Positions 46,960 to 58,109 of a stretch of DNA of 64,000 nt are shown here, one piece after another (position 1 is the stretch's first letter; every line of letters starts with the position of its first letter). The position numbers and the translations under genes were made by a program. Source of the stretch: Symsagittifera roscoffensis (lineage: Eukaryota; Xenacoelomorpha; Acoela; Convolutidae); assembly GCF_963678635.1 (NCBI RefSeq), contig NC_087070.1, forward strand, positions 22,681,419 through 22,745,418, in the 5' to 3' direction. The notes below the pieces were generated by a model. That model was not told where the DNA came from and searched no databases. It worked only from the letters and a program-made list of their open reading frames with translations.

Positions 46960-48449
46960 GTTGCCTCTCCAAGAGAACTTCAGCAGCCGCAATAAACCAG
47001 TATACCCTAGATCTATTGAGCCTAGCAGAGACTAGTTAAACAACCTGAGACTAGATAGTATAAAAGTAAGATTAGGATCGGTATTAGACTAAGAATTTGC
47101 ACGAATCTATCCGGCCGAAAATAAGATAGCGTGACGAGCAGACGGTGTACCCTATCCGAAATTACTCTATGAGTTAACCACCTCGGTTCTAACTCATCTG
47201 GTGCGACCATAAGTCTGGAACAAGACCTTAATAGCTTAGAATTAACCAAAAATAGATTAGAATTTAGACAAAACATTTTAAAAATGTTATACGACGATAA
47301 TTTAATCGAAATGTCTCTACGACTCAATAGATCAGAGCCAATATTCCGAACGATAATGAACTACCCGGAATTGCAAGAAAACCTCGAACCAGAGACGACA
47401 TACGACAAAATAGAAACTTACCAAATAGTTATATGATAGTACGGCAAAAGCCAACACAAACTTTTATATTTAGAATTTTATTAGCAATGAATTTAGATTT
47501 TCATTTGCAAACATAAAATTTTGAAGTCAATCTTCATAATCATTTCAGGCGCTAAAACAAAACTATTAATATACAATAACGATTGATAAAAAGATCTCAG
47601 ATCGTTTTCCTAAAATTCTGCAGTATTATATAAAACATGTTTGGAAAATGTTTATTGAAAATCAAAACAAAAATTAGTAGCATGACAATAAACTGTTAAT
47701 AATCATAAAATCATCCAATTGTCCCAGCTTCATCACCTAAAACATAACAGCAATCATAAGCTCACTAATATCATTAAAACACTAAATCTTTTCCTTAAAC
47801 AAATTTAAATCATTTTAAACTTAAATTCACTTAATTTTAAAATCAGATCATCAAGGCTTATCCTTGGATCTTAATTCATTTTCTATTAAATTAAATTTTA
47901 AAACTTGATCATCAAGGCCTATCCTTGGATCAAAAAGAACAATTTTGTTCTCCTCCACCCACTTAGCTAGTGTCTAACGACCTCAAACGTCGATTCACTA
48001 TCCAACCCTTTCAAAAAACCCAAGACTAAAAGAAATTTTTGAACAAAACTAATCATTCAAATTAGGATAAACAGTGAAGAACTTCGGTTATTCATCCTTC
48101 AATTGAACCCTCCTCTTATCAAGACCCAGGATAAATCTTAGACTTAGTAAGTTTAAAATAGTATCTAACGAACTACTCGCGTTCTAATTATACCTGAACC
48201 TTGTGGATCGATTTACTATTCTCCAACCCTTGAACACAATCACTACCCCTAAGTAAGATTAAGTAAGTTAACACCTTAGCTTATACTAGCCACGAGAAAG
48301 TAAAAAATCATTCTTCGGAATCGATATACTTTTCTCTCCAACCCTGAAAAAATAGACCCAGGTTAAGCTAACCAAAAAATCGTAAGGACTAACAGGTTAA
48401 GAAAATAGAAATCATCTAACAACTTTTTGCATCCGTCATCCTAAACCTT
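46960..48449 (+). promoter_or_regulatory. Probable 5' LTR and leader of the retroelement
   Basis: TATAAAAG at 47059-47066 is a possible LTR promoter. Further on, two imperfect stem-loops share GATCATCAAGG.CTATCCTTGG (about 47849-47871 and 47907-47932). The word TCGAT(T/A)...CTCCAACCCT recurs three times (about 47992, 48209, 48321). No primer-binding site could be assigned. The LTR end cannot be set without the 3' LTR. No coding frame of note lies here. Confidence 0.4.
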
Positions 48450-48917
48450 ATGACATTTAAAAATCTAGGAAACAAACAAACAATCGTTTTACACAACTGT
48501 GAAATAGATAACAAGAAATACGACCTTGTAATCACGCCTCATACACAAACAGTTGGATATATTAGAACAAAACGACAAACACTAAAAAGGAAAATAATAA
48601 CCAAACAAAGACAAATAACACGAAAAAGATTTTCCAAAAATAGAAACGCATTTTCAAAATCAGAAGCCAGCAATTTAGACGAACTTTATAAATTAAAAGA
48701 ATCTATTGATAAAAATTGCCCCATTCATGATCAATTATATTTTTCCGACTCAGAAACAACTTCAAATTCATCAAAAAGAGGAAAAAGACGAATAAAAAAG
48801 CAATATAAACACAAACCAGTACACTTATATAACTGGAATCAACCAATTAGACACATCGATAATTACCTATTAACAGTCATTAAACGAAAAAATGAGCCAA
48901 ACACACACTCCAAGTGA
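48450..48917 (+). CDS. Basic pre-gag ORF of the retroelement (155 aa)
   Basis: First substantial ATG frame of the element. It is strongly basic: residues about 30-60 hold RTKRQTLKRKIITKQRQITR and similar, followed by an acidic-serine stretch (DSETTSNSS) and another basic run (KRGKRRIKKQYKHK). Basic clusters of this sort could be nuclear-localisation or RNA-binding signals, but there is no recognisable domain. It overlaps the next ORF by 26 nt in a different frame, which suggests coupled reinitiation or that both come from differently spliced RNAs. Function unknown. Confidence 0.55.
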   Translation: MTFKNLGNKQTIVLHNCEIDNKKYDLVITPHTQTVGYIRTKRQTLKRKIITKQRQITRKRFSKNRNAFSKSEASNLDELYKLKESIDKNCPIHDQLYFSDSETTSNSSKRGKRRIKKQYKHKPVHLYNWNQPIRHIDNYLLTVIKRKNEPNTHSK

Positions 48918-50043
48918 AGATAGTCCAGATGATGACGATATCTTCCCCTTCCTCGTAGATGCACCCAATGATAGAGGGCAGCATATATTTTGCAAGAATT
49001 TACTCCTAAATTTGTTTGAACCCGGAATCAGCCCATGTAAAACAGAGTTCCCAGTTGTAAAAATCAAAAGACAAATTATTGATCACTATCTGAAAGATAT
49101 ATGTAATTTGACACAACACTACGGAATCTACACCATAGAATTCACCTCACCAAACCCGAATCACCGCAAATATGTAATTCAAACAGACGACCTTGATTTA
49201 GAATTTTCAAAAGTATTCTCAGAATATATAAAAAGCATACAATATCATAACTCACAAAGAGCAAACTCCATATTTACTAATGAAGTTTTTGCAATAATAT
49301 ATAGTTATATCTCTATATTAGAAAACGAAATCCCAATCCCAAATGTCTCACCGACAGAGACATCTAAACATATAAGGGTACGACATGAAATCACACTATT
49401 TTCAACTTTCCTACATTTAATTAAAGAAAATTTCACTAAAGATGAAGTTTCACAACATACAAAACATGACTTACAAAAAATTTTGGCATGGTTTATAATA
49501 GATTATTTCACACATAATATAGATTTAATTTCACAAGCAAGAAAAAATTTTAGACCTCAAAATTCAAACGATGATACCGCCATCACAGAACAGTCAGACT
49601 ACATTTGGGACCCCGAATGGTCTCATTATGCATTCATAGATTTCCCACAATCAATCTCAAGTCAAGCAATAAGTACAATATCTTATACAAGAGATTATGT
49701 AAGAGTAGTACCATTAACAATTGACGCAACACCATTAAACTACAATACATTTTTACCTGATACTCGAAATAACAGTTTAAACTCGACCGTCATACACAAT
49801 GAAAACTTTAATGGAACTAGGAATCTCACTCAACAAGATATTCAGACACCATCACACTTCATAAATGAAGAAATCGTCCAAACAACAACAACTACACAAC
49901 AAAGTATTTCACCGATACGTCCAAATTTAACAACACCAAGAAAAACACACACTTCACTAGCACAGGTAACCTTACAATCAACCGTTAAACCTCGGTTGCT
50001 CCAAAATATTCACACATGGATTATCAAACATATAGACCCATGA
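48892..50043 (+). CDS. Retroelement ORF of unknown function before gag (383 aa)
   Basis: The acidic N-terminus (EDSPDDDDIFPF) is followed by a helical-looking, folded region of about 200 residues (NEVFAIIYSYISILE, HEITLFSTFLHLIKENFT, LQKILAWFIIDYFTHNID) and then a Thr/Gln/Pro-rich tail (QTTTTTQQSISPIRPN). It has no zinc knuckle and no signal peptide. It overlaps gag by 28 nt. By position it could be a matrix- or capsid-like protein split from gag, or an accessory protein; I recognise no family. The frame is intact. Confidence 0.6.
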   Translation: MSQTHTPSEDSPDDDDIFPFLVDAPNDRGQHIFCKNLLLNLFEPGISPCKTEFPVVKIKRQIIDHYLKDICNLTQHYGIYTIEFTSPNPNHRKYVIQTDDLDLEFSKVFSEYIKSIQYHNSQRANSIFTNEVFAIIYSYISILENEIPIPNVSPTETSKHIRVRHEITLFSTFLHLIKENFTKDEVSQHTKHDLQKILAWFIIDYFTHNIDLISQARKNFRPQNSNDDTAITEQSDYIWDPEWSHYAFIDFPQSISSQAISTISYTRDYVRVVPLTIDATPLNYNTFLPDTRNNSLNSTVIHNENFNGTRNLTQQDIQTPSHFINEEIVQTTTTTQQSISPIRPNLTTPRKTHTSLAQVTLQSTVKPRLLQNIHTWIIKHIDP

Positions 50044-52496
50044 CAATACCGTCAAAAACACGCAGAACTTTCACAAGAAACAATTTTGCGGAACACAATT
50101 ATAATTATACACATTCATCAAAAACAAACTATCCTCCACGAAAAAATAATAATAATCAAATCAGATATCGATATTGGGATAATCCAATGGCAACAACCAA
50201 TTCAGTAAATTTTCAAACTAATTCACATCCTCCACAGGATCGTAGTGAAAATTACCCATTCTTTCAACAGAATAAAAATAAAAAACAAGCACCTCATCAA
50301 ACGGATTATCTATCCTCTGATGATGATTATTTACAACCAGATATATTTGCACCATATACCCAAGAATATGGCGGACAAGGAGTGCAGAAACCATATACAT
50401 ATCATAGAATTTTTTCTCCACACCAGATAGATACACAAAATCAACAACCAATACAAATGCAAAACCCAATTAATACACAATCCTTTCAACCAATTCAGCC
50501 ACAAAACCCAATGATTACACACTCATATCAACCAACACAAATGCAAAATAAAATACCACTTCCATATTATCTTCAACAACACGAAATAACAAAAAATCAA
50601 CTTTCAAATTTTTCACAAATGCCAAATGCAGCAGAATCATTACAAATGACAATGAATCCATACCTTATGGGTGGATCATCAATAACATCAAACAAACCAT
50701 TAATGGTATTCACAGGAACAGACCCTGAATATTCTGTAGAAGATTATTTAAATGCAGTAACAGCAAATTTAATTTTAAATATAGGACCTGAACCAATTAA
50801 TACGCCATTACATCAAAACTGGATACATCGACGCACAGCGTTGATACAGACAACCTTAGACGGCGCAGCCCAAAAATGGTTTTCAGTATTGCCTATAGAA
50901 ATAAAATCAAATTGAAAGAGATTTACACAAGAATTTTCAAAAATGTTTGACTCCGAAAGAAACAAACAACAACAAAGAGTTTTATGTAATGAAATTCGCA
51001 GATTACCAAATGAAACCATCAAACAATTAGCAGTACGTATCGAAACACTAGTTCGAAAAGCATATTCATTAAATACACACGATTATAAAAACACAAAAAT
51101 GACAGAAATCTTAATGATGACTTTAACACCTCAATTAAGGAAAATAGCAATAAAAAAGAGAGCATCCCATCCCTCCTCAATTCGAGAGCCCGATTTAGAT
51201 TTTCGAAAACTAGTAGACAAGCTAGAGCAAGCGGAAATCAGAATGAAACTTGAAGAAACAGAAAATCAGAAATTACAATATGTTAACCGAATCGAAACAA
51301 ATACCACAAGTATCAACAATATACAGGAATCAGATACAGACCTTGTTGAAAAAATCACTGAAATACTCAATATTTATGAAAAACACCCAAACTTCAAAGG
51401 CAAACCATCTTTCAAAAAATGGTGTAATTATTGCCGACGATACGGACATAGTATTTCTGAATGTAGACAAAAACAAAAAGATAATCAAAACAAACCTCAA
51501 AAATATAAAGAACCAAATAAATCATTCTATCAGTACATGAAGAAAGCTCAAAATCTACCGAACAAAAATGTATACAGCAACAACAGTTCAGGAAAACCAC
51601 TTCCGAACAATACCAATTACACGAGAAATCAATCACCATATAACCCAAGTTATAGAGGAAGATCACCAGAACGAAGAAATACACAAAATTCGTCACAAAA
51701 TCATTACAATAGACCAAATAGTCGAAATAACTATTCCAGATCAAATTCAAATACAACACAATTTGTTTCTAGATCTAATTCCCAATCAAGGAATAGATAC
51801 TATCCAAACAATCAGTCACGAAACTCATCATATAATAGGAATAGAAACTACTCCAATAATCGAAATAGAAGTTATTCAAACAACCGAAATCAGAATTACC
51901 CGAACAATCGATCAGGGAATAACTCATATAACAGATCAAACTATCACAGATCAAACAATAACTATCAAAATAGATCACGAAACAATTCACAAAATCGACA
52001 TTCAAGTTATAATAATCGTTATAGAAATTATTCCCAATCACCACACAGAAATAATAATCATTATAACAATTCCAACAATCGCCACAGAAGTAGTACACCT
52101 AAACATCAAAGACATATAAATCAAGTACAATCAAATCCGGAAACAACATCAGACCCCCCAGGTATTGATGACACAGTAAATGACGAACTACAACTAAATC
52201 AAATAAACTGTGGATCATCAGATTCAGAAAGTGAAACAGAAAACACTACCTCCATCAATATGATAACAGTCAAAAATGACTACGAACCTATTATATATGA
52301 ACAACCTTTTTCATCACATATATATGAAAACCAATTAGAACTCCTTCACAATTATTATATTGAACCCATCCATTCCACACAAACAACACAAGAAACTAAC
52401 GAAATCAACACTACAAATAAATCCAATGAAAATGACAAAAACAAAATGCTTGAATACAAATCACATCTATCAAAATATACAAAAAGAAAAACCTAA
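50016..52496 (+). pseudogene. Gag of the retroelement, one in-frame stop
   Basis: Structural protein. The N-terminal ~220 residues are Gln/Asn/Pro-rich. The capsid-like Retrotrans_gag segment starts at FTGTDPEYSVEDYLNAV and continues through the R.ALI...L.G.A..WF pattern. A TGA at 50913-50915 interrupts it there, and the same frame resumes with KRFTQEFSKMF. A CCHC knuckle CNYCRRYGHSISEC (Cys codons 51423, 51432, 51462; His 51447) follows. After it comes a long Asn/Arg/Ser/Tyr repeat region (about 51560-52110; NRNRNYSNNRNRSYSNNR-type), likely RNA-binding or phase-separating, then an acidic end. The pol frame overlaps its last 137 nt. The family match is good; the N-terminal start is inferred from the first ATG. 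Confidence 0.8.
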
Positions 52497-55221
52497 AAAA
52501 AAAACTTGGACAATACCATTTCTTTTAGAAAGTCCAAGAAACAAAGAATTTCAACCACCAGATCTTGAAATTGATTTTCTAATTGATTCAGGAGCAGAAT
52601 CAAATATATTAAACATTCCCACATGGAATGAGATAAAAACATTACACCCAAAACTAACGCCTCTTGAAACGTCCAGTAAACTAGCAACAGCACAAGGATC
52701 AACATTGGTAAACTATGGAAAAATTCAATTATTTCTTCTCCCCACAAGAACAATAGAGCAGAATAAAATTTTAAATAAACCATTTAAACAAATATTTCAT
52801 ATCACTGATATTAAACACAATATCATTGGAATACCATTTATCGCTAAATATATACGAACAATCAACATCTTAAATAGTAAAATACTAATCAAAGATAAAT
52901 ACACAAAAACAAAAGACACATCACTAACATTTTTTCAAAGATTAAATAAACAACCACCATTCTTTTCAAAATTTTATCCAATATATAACCAACAAAGAAA
53001 ACACCTGAAACCACTATCAGGAAACATATATAATTTTTCAGTAAAACAAGTACACCAATATGATAAAAAACAAAATAAACGACAACTCTATATGTCAGAT
53101 TTTGAATTCCATAAGTTTTTCAAAATCACAATCTCATCTATAAAATATTTAAAAAACTCGAATTCAGATATTATATCTCTACATGTATACAACAATACAC
53201 CCTATCAAGTAACATTACCTTTAGGACTTTTAGGCTATTGCGAAACCAACGCTACGATATCACCAATACACGAAAAAGCATACCGCGTAAATAATATACT
53301 CCAATTATTAGATATTTGTCAATCCACAATTCTTAATGAAGAATTATCCATAAATAATATAATAAGTAATGAAAAAAGAAATACAGATTATTTCATAAAA
53401 ACCCCATATTTCAAACCAAGATTCAACATAAATAACTATACAGAGAATCAACAGAAATTTTTAACAATGTTTAACTTCCAACATTCACAAATAACACAAG
53501 ACGAATTTGATAAATTAGCCAAACAGCTAATAAAATATTCATCAGTCTATGCAACATCCAAATTTGATGTTGGCAAAATCAGCTCATCGCTACATCTCCC
53601 ATTAAAACCTGACGCAGTTTTCAAAAAACAAAGAGCAAGTAAAGTACCAATTCATTTACACGATAAAGTAAATAGACTACTCGATATCTTAGAACAATAC
53701 AAAATTATATCACCGGTAAACAAAGAAGAACAACCAAAAGGTAACACATTTATCAACCCTGTTATCATCCTAGCAAAAGGAGAATCATTAAAAATAGTTC
53801 TAGACGCTAGATATCTTAATTCACTAATAGACGAATCAAAATGCAATTGGCCTATTGAACCAATACAAGTTATTTTAACAAAAATAAACGGAAAATACTT
53901 TACAACCGCCGCAGATATGAATAGTGCATATAATCAAATGCCACTAGATGAACAATCGCGACGCTTAACACAATTTGTTATTGGAAATCAGCAATATGAA
54001 TTCAACCGCCTATTCTATGGAATATCCATAGGACCAGCAGCATTTTCAGCTTTTATGAGCAAAATTTTTAGACCACTTATACTCAAGAAAAACGCAATCA
54101 CTTATTTAGACGATGTTTTTATGCAATCACAGACAAAAGAAGAAATGTTCAATGTTTTAGAACACTATCACAAAATACTTCAGAACGAAAATCTGAAGGC
54201 CGCCCCCGATAAATCACACTTCTTTTTAACACGAGTTAAATTCTTAGGACATAATATAGAAAGAAAAACAATCACTCCATTAAAATCACGCATTGATGCT
54301 ATTCAGAAGCTCCAACCACCAACAAACAAAAAGAAAATCCAAAAATTCCTTGGAATGTTAAACTTTTTAAGCAAATATGTCTATAAAATGCAATTATACC
54401 TAAAACCTTTCTATAATATACTTAGACAACAAAATAGTTTTGAATGGAACACAGAACATCAAGCACGATTTGAAGAAATTAAAAAACTCTTAACTGAACA
54501 AATTTCTAATACAATTCCAGATCCAAATCAACCATTCTATGCAATGTGCGACGCTTCCAACTTTGGCATAGGCGCAGCATTATTACAATCACATAATGGT
54601 ACAAACAAAATGAACCTTATATCAGCAAATTCTCGATTATTCACTCAAGCAGAGCTACGACTTTCAACTCTAATGAGAGAATGTACAGCCATAATATATA
54701 CACTAACAGAATATGAATTTCTGATACTTGGATCAAAACATCCAACAGTTCTATTTACAGATCACAAACCAATCATTTTTCCCTTTACACAAAAATCCAA
54801 TCCAAATCACCGAGTTTATAGATTTCAATTAATTCTAATGAAATTCCCAAACTTACATATAGTTTGGACAGCAGGAAAAAATCTTGCATTACCAGACACA
54901 TTCAGTCGAAATACACCACCTGGATTACTTACACGTAAAACTACAGTTGAAATACACAAAAATATAAAATTCTACCTTGCAGAAAATGAAACATCACACC
55001 GACTAGAATGCAAATATGCAGTAAAAACTGACGTTGAACAATCACAGATAAATAATCTACAACACTTTCCACTTTATTTAGATTGTCAAAATAACCACTA
55101 CAAAGTTGATCTACTTGGAACATCAACTTTTAAACCAATTCCATATTCACAATGGATAAAAAATAACACCCAACAAAAAAGAGTAAAACAATACCCACAT
55201 AAAAAGACCTTTTTCCATTAA
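52360..55221 (+). CDS. pol: Pol part 1: protease, reverse transcriptase, RNase H
   Basis: Lies +1 relative to gag, so expression probably needs a +1 frameshift in the overlap (52360-52496). Aspartic protease: DFLIDSGAESNIL with the catalytic Asp at residue 76. RT: LDARYLNSLIDE, TAADMNSAYNQMPLDE, FNRLFYGISIGPAAF and the active site YLDD at residues 582-585, then LKAAPDKSHFF and FLGHNIERK. RNase H: MCDASNFGIGAALLQ (from residue 729), a Glu-containing helix, FTDHKPI and LPDTFSRNTPP. All key acids are present. After residue ~940 the frame ends at 55221, while the integrase continues in another frame that is open from the same place. The break is therefore a single-base-type frame change around the AAAAA/TTTTT runs at 55201-55214. 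Confidence 0.9.
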   Translation: MNPSIPHKQHKKLTKSTLQINPMKMTKTKCLNTNHIYQNIQKEKPKKKTWTIPFLLESPRNKEFQPPDLEIDFLIDSGAESNILNIPTWNEIKTLHPKLTPLETSSKLATAQGSTLVNYGKIQLFLLPTRTIEQNKILNKPFKQIFHITDIKHNIIGIPFIAKYIRTINILNSKILIKDKYTKTKDTSLTFFQRLNKQPPFFSKFYPIYNQQRKHLKPLSGNIYNFSVKQVHQYDKKQNKRQLYMSDFEFHKFFKITISSIKYLKNSNSDIISLHVYNNTPYQVTLPLGLLGYCETNATISPIHEKAYRVNNILQLLDICQSTILNEELSINNIISNEKRNTDYFIKTPYFKPRFNINNYTENQQKFLTMFNFQHSQITQDEFDKLAKQLIKYSSVYATSKFDVGKISSSLHLPLKPDAVFKKQRASKVPIHLHDKVNRLLDILEQYKIISPVNKEEQPKGNTFINPVIILAKGESLKIVLDARYLNSLIDESKCNWPIEPIQVILTKINGKYFTTAADMNSAYNQMPLDEQSRRLTQFVIGNQQYEFNRLFYGISIGPAAFSAFMSKIFRPLILKKNAITYLDDVFMQSQTKEEMFNVLEHYHKILQNENLKAAPDKSHFFLTRVKFLGHNIERKTITPLKSRIDAIQKLQPPTNKKKIQKFLGMLNFLSKYVYKMQLYLKPFYNILRQQNSFEWNTEHQARFEEIKKLLTEQISNTIPDPNQPFYAMCDASNFGIGAALLQSHNGTNKMNLISANSRLFTQAELRLSTLMRECTAIIYTLTEYEFLILGSKHPTVLFTDHKPIIFPFTQKSNPNHRVYRFQLILMKFPNLHIVWTAGKNLALPDTFSRNTPPGLLTRKTTVEIHKNIKFYLAENETSHRLECKYAVKTDVEQSQINNLQHFPLYLDCQNNHYKVDLLGTSTFKPIPYSQWIKNNTQQKRVKQYPHKKTFFH

Positions 55222-56615
55222 TTGAAAAAGAAAATCTAACTGATCAAATAAATTTATCAGGACCACAAACAATCGATTCCAAATACACAATAAATCAAGT
55301 TTTTGACCTCCATGACCCACTTGATACAATTCTTTTATCTAAATTAGAAATTGAAAACATTTTTCTCCCCCCAACAGATAAAATTACAATTAATACTTTG
55401 AAACAATATCAAAATCTTGACCCAATAATTAGACAACTAAAATCATGGCACAAATATAAAACTAAACCCGTAAAGGCAGATACAACAATATTAGGAAATA
55501 AAACACTCCTCCGATATTTTCGAAAATTTAATAATACAACAATTAATGAAAACACAGACCTTCTAGAATACCAATTAAATGAATCTACAGTTCCCTGTCT
55601 CCCTTTAAGTATGATTCTCATAGCTTTTAATATTTCACATACACAAAACATTAAAGGACACTCTGGATCAGAGAAAACATATTCAAATTTCATACAAAAC
55701 TATTATTTTCCAAATGCACAAATTTGGATAAAAGTACTATGCAATGATTGTATAGTATGTCAGCTAAATAAACCTTATCCAAATCAAAAACAAATAGCTC
55801 AAAAACAAGATTTTAAAGGACAAAGTTTGTACTTTAACCACCGTATTTCATTTGATACAAAAGGACCAATTTCACCCTCATCCGAAGGAAACTCCTACAT
55901 TATGGTAATTGTTGACGCATTTACACATTATGTAGCACTTAACCCAGTACCACATTGTAACGCTTATTATGCTTACACGACACTTTATGAACACTGGATA
56001 GCTAAATTCGGACTACCAGAAATTTTAGTTACAGACAACGGTACAGAATTCATAAATAATGAAATCATCACACTATGTCATTTATATAACATCAAACACA
56101 AACCACGTACATCTCACGCACCTTGGACAAACGGCTTAGTCGAAGGTATGAACCGTTTACTACAAGAATATCTTAGATGTATCATCAATGGAAATGATAC
56201 AAGATACACCGAATGGTCAGCAGATGTAAAACTATTTCCCTTAGCATATAATTCACAAATCACGACAACTTTAGGAATGTCACCATATGAAATGGTTTTT
56301 AATCAAAAGCCACGCAAATCGATTATGTTTACAGCAAACTCTCATAAAAATGCACAAAGTTATTGTCAACCGAATAAAGACTCAATTTGTTATAACCTAC
56401 CTTTACACACACACGATGAAGATCATTTTCATCACCCACAAATTCTTAAATTAGCCTCCGGTACACACACCGAATGGATTTTAAACAGAGATAAAAAACA
56501 CAATGAAATTTACCAAAAAGTAACAAAAAAGTTGTTACAAAGGAAAAACATTAATGAACAAATAAATTCACGCTTTACACCAGCCTCCGATTTAAAAATT
56601 GGAACATTTTTTTAA
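55208..56615 (+). CDS. pol: Pol part 2: integrase
   Basis: Inserts the DNA copy into the genome. The frame is open from the end of part 1; there is no ATG at its head, so it is a continuation of pol, not a separate gene. HHCC finger: H-x-n-H around ISHTQNIKGHSG and CNDCIVC. Catalytic core: first Asp in ISFDTKGPISP, second in TDNGTEF (56034), third as Glu in GLVEGMNRLLQEY (56142), giving the D,D-35-E spacing. HAPWTNG and MSPYEM are typical Ty3 core motifs. The core is intact. It ends at TAA in FF just after KIGTF (56613), the first of two closely spaced frame breaks. Confidence 0.9.
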
Positions 56616-57134
56616 TACCTAATTTTAACACTCAAATAAGAAATCTCAAAAAAATTACAACCCCTTCGTAAAGGACCATACCAAATGATTGCCAAACCCA
56701 CTGATGTCACATATAAAATCACCGACTCAGAACAAAAAGAAATTAATCAACATCGAAACAACCTATTACCTTATTACCCAAAAGAATACGCACTACGCGA
56801 ACTAACTCAATTATATTTTTTCACAGGTTTAAAAGTTATTCAAAATAACCCACATATGGAAAATAAAACAAAGGAACAACATAACATTCACCCCGAAAAC
56901 CAAAATAAAAAATCAACTACAATACAAAACAATACAAAAAAGCTCGATCAAACTACAACTAACAAAGAAAGAAAAAAGAGAAAAATGACAGAAAAAATAA
57001 TACCCCAAGAACAAATCGACAAATCAGAACATAGAGAGTCATCACGACTTCGAAATCAACCACGAAAAAACTATAAAACATTCATTCCACAATCTAAAAT
57101 ATTAAAGAAAGTCGAATTTCAAAAACAGTTTTAA
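56616..57134 (+). pseudogene. Integrase C-terminal domain and pol tail, broken by two frame changes
   Basis: A T-run at 56606-56612 and an A-run at 56648-56654 bracket a segment readable only in a second frame. The original frame resumes with LRKGPYQMI, the GPY/F signature of Ty3 integrase C-termini, then NNLLPYYPKEYALREL. The tail is Lys/Gln/Asn-rich and ends with SSRLRNQPRKNYKTF, the usual basic polyprotein end. The two changes compensate each other. Confidence 0.75.
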
Positions 57135-57728
57135 CCTTATATTTAATAATTTTTCCACCTCTGAAATATTTTGAACTTTCATTTTTCAAAATAACATGCT
57201 GATAAACACGCAGCGATTCTAGTTCAAAGTTAGCCAATAGGATTCATCCAATCCGTCACCTTCTCTAACTCTAACACAGATCAACTAGACGAACGATATA
57301 AAACTCCAGGCATATCTATAACTATAACTTTGCGACCTCCAGGTCAAAAATAAGCAAACCACTCCAACTTGACAACTAAAATAAATATACCCATAATATC
57401 ATAACCCTCCCTTATCTAATAACCCAAAGATCAACAATATTTCCCCAACTCAGACCTCAAATATCCCCAAAAACAAATATGTTAAATTAGCCTAAAGTAA
57501 AAGAACGACCATTTTAATTAGCCTAAAGTATAAAAAACTCACAAATACCCCAGATCATTTGACAAATAAAAATAAAGAAAAAGAAGACCTCCCGATCACC
57601 ATAAAAATTGCCCCCAACAATTTTTCACAAAACTCGACCCACTTGTCAAAAAACCAATAAATAATTCGACCACACTTGAAAATTGCCTCAAACAACAAAA
57701 AATATTCGATCGAGAAGCCATTTCTTAA
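57135..57728 (+). promoter_or_regulatory. pol-env spacer with TATA-like box
   Basis: 594 bp without a long frame. TTAGCCTAAAGTA occurs at about 57487 and again at about 57519, the second time running into TATAAAAA (57529-57536). AAAATTGCCCCCAACAA and AAAATTGCCTCAAACAA form another pair (about 57603, 57679). Such a box 200 bp before the downstream ORFs could be an internal promoter. Confidence 0.35.
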
Positions 57729-57935
57729 ATGCTGTTCTCTCGACCAGTCAACATAATTCTTAACATTCTCATAAACTTTTTAACGATATTTAAACTTTTA
57801 ATCATATTTCTTTTTGATACCTTTGAATCTTTTGTAATAATCTTAATCATTTTTTGCAATATTTTTTTAATTTTCTATTCCATATTTGAACTATACCTCC
57901 AGCTTTCAAAAGCTATTGACTATATCCACAGGTAA
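57729..57935 (+). CDS. Small hydrophobic ORF 1 (68 aa)
   Basis: Almost entirely hydrophobic: IILNILINFLTIFKLLIIFL and IILIIFCNIFLIFYSIFEL form two likely membrane helices separated by FDTFES. The last codons overlap CACAG|GTAAGA, a strong donor at 57931/57932. AT-rich DNA readily encodes Phe/Ile/Leu, so chance is possible. Viroporin-like by composition only. Confidence 0.35.
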   Translation: MLFSRPVNIILNILINFLTIFKLLIIFLFDTFESFVIILIIFCNIFLIFYSIFELYLQLSKAIDYIHR

Positions 57936-58109
57936 GATTCACAAAATTTATCTAAATGATACGAACCATTTTTAGTAGAACAGATATTTTTTTACTATTT
58001 GTAATCTTTATAACATTTCTATCATCCCTCATTTTGACAATATGCAAATGTATAAAGAAAGCAATCATCACATTCGCCCTAGCAACAATCCTCCCAATTC
58101 TTTTCCTAG
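57932..58109 (+). other. Candidate intron (178 nt)
   Basis: The donor CACAG|GTAAGA and the acceptor CCCAATTCTTTTCCTAG are both strong, and the acceptor marks exactly the first codon of the downstream open frame. Joining the 68-aa ORF across it does not keep that frame, so if used it would more likely join another upstream exon or lie in a leader. Confidence 0.4.

Noticed and set aside
51568-52119. 183-codon + frame and a 107-codon minus-strand frame inside gag
   Set aside because: Shadows of the Asn/Arg/Ser/Tyr repeat region; low-complexity coding sequence keeps other frames open.
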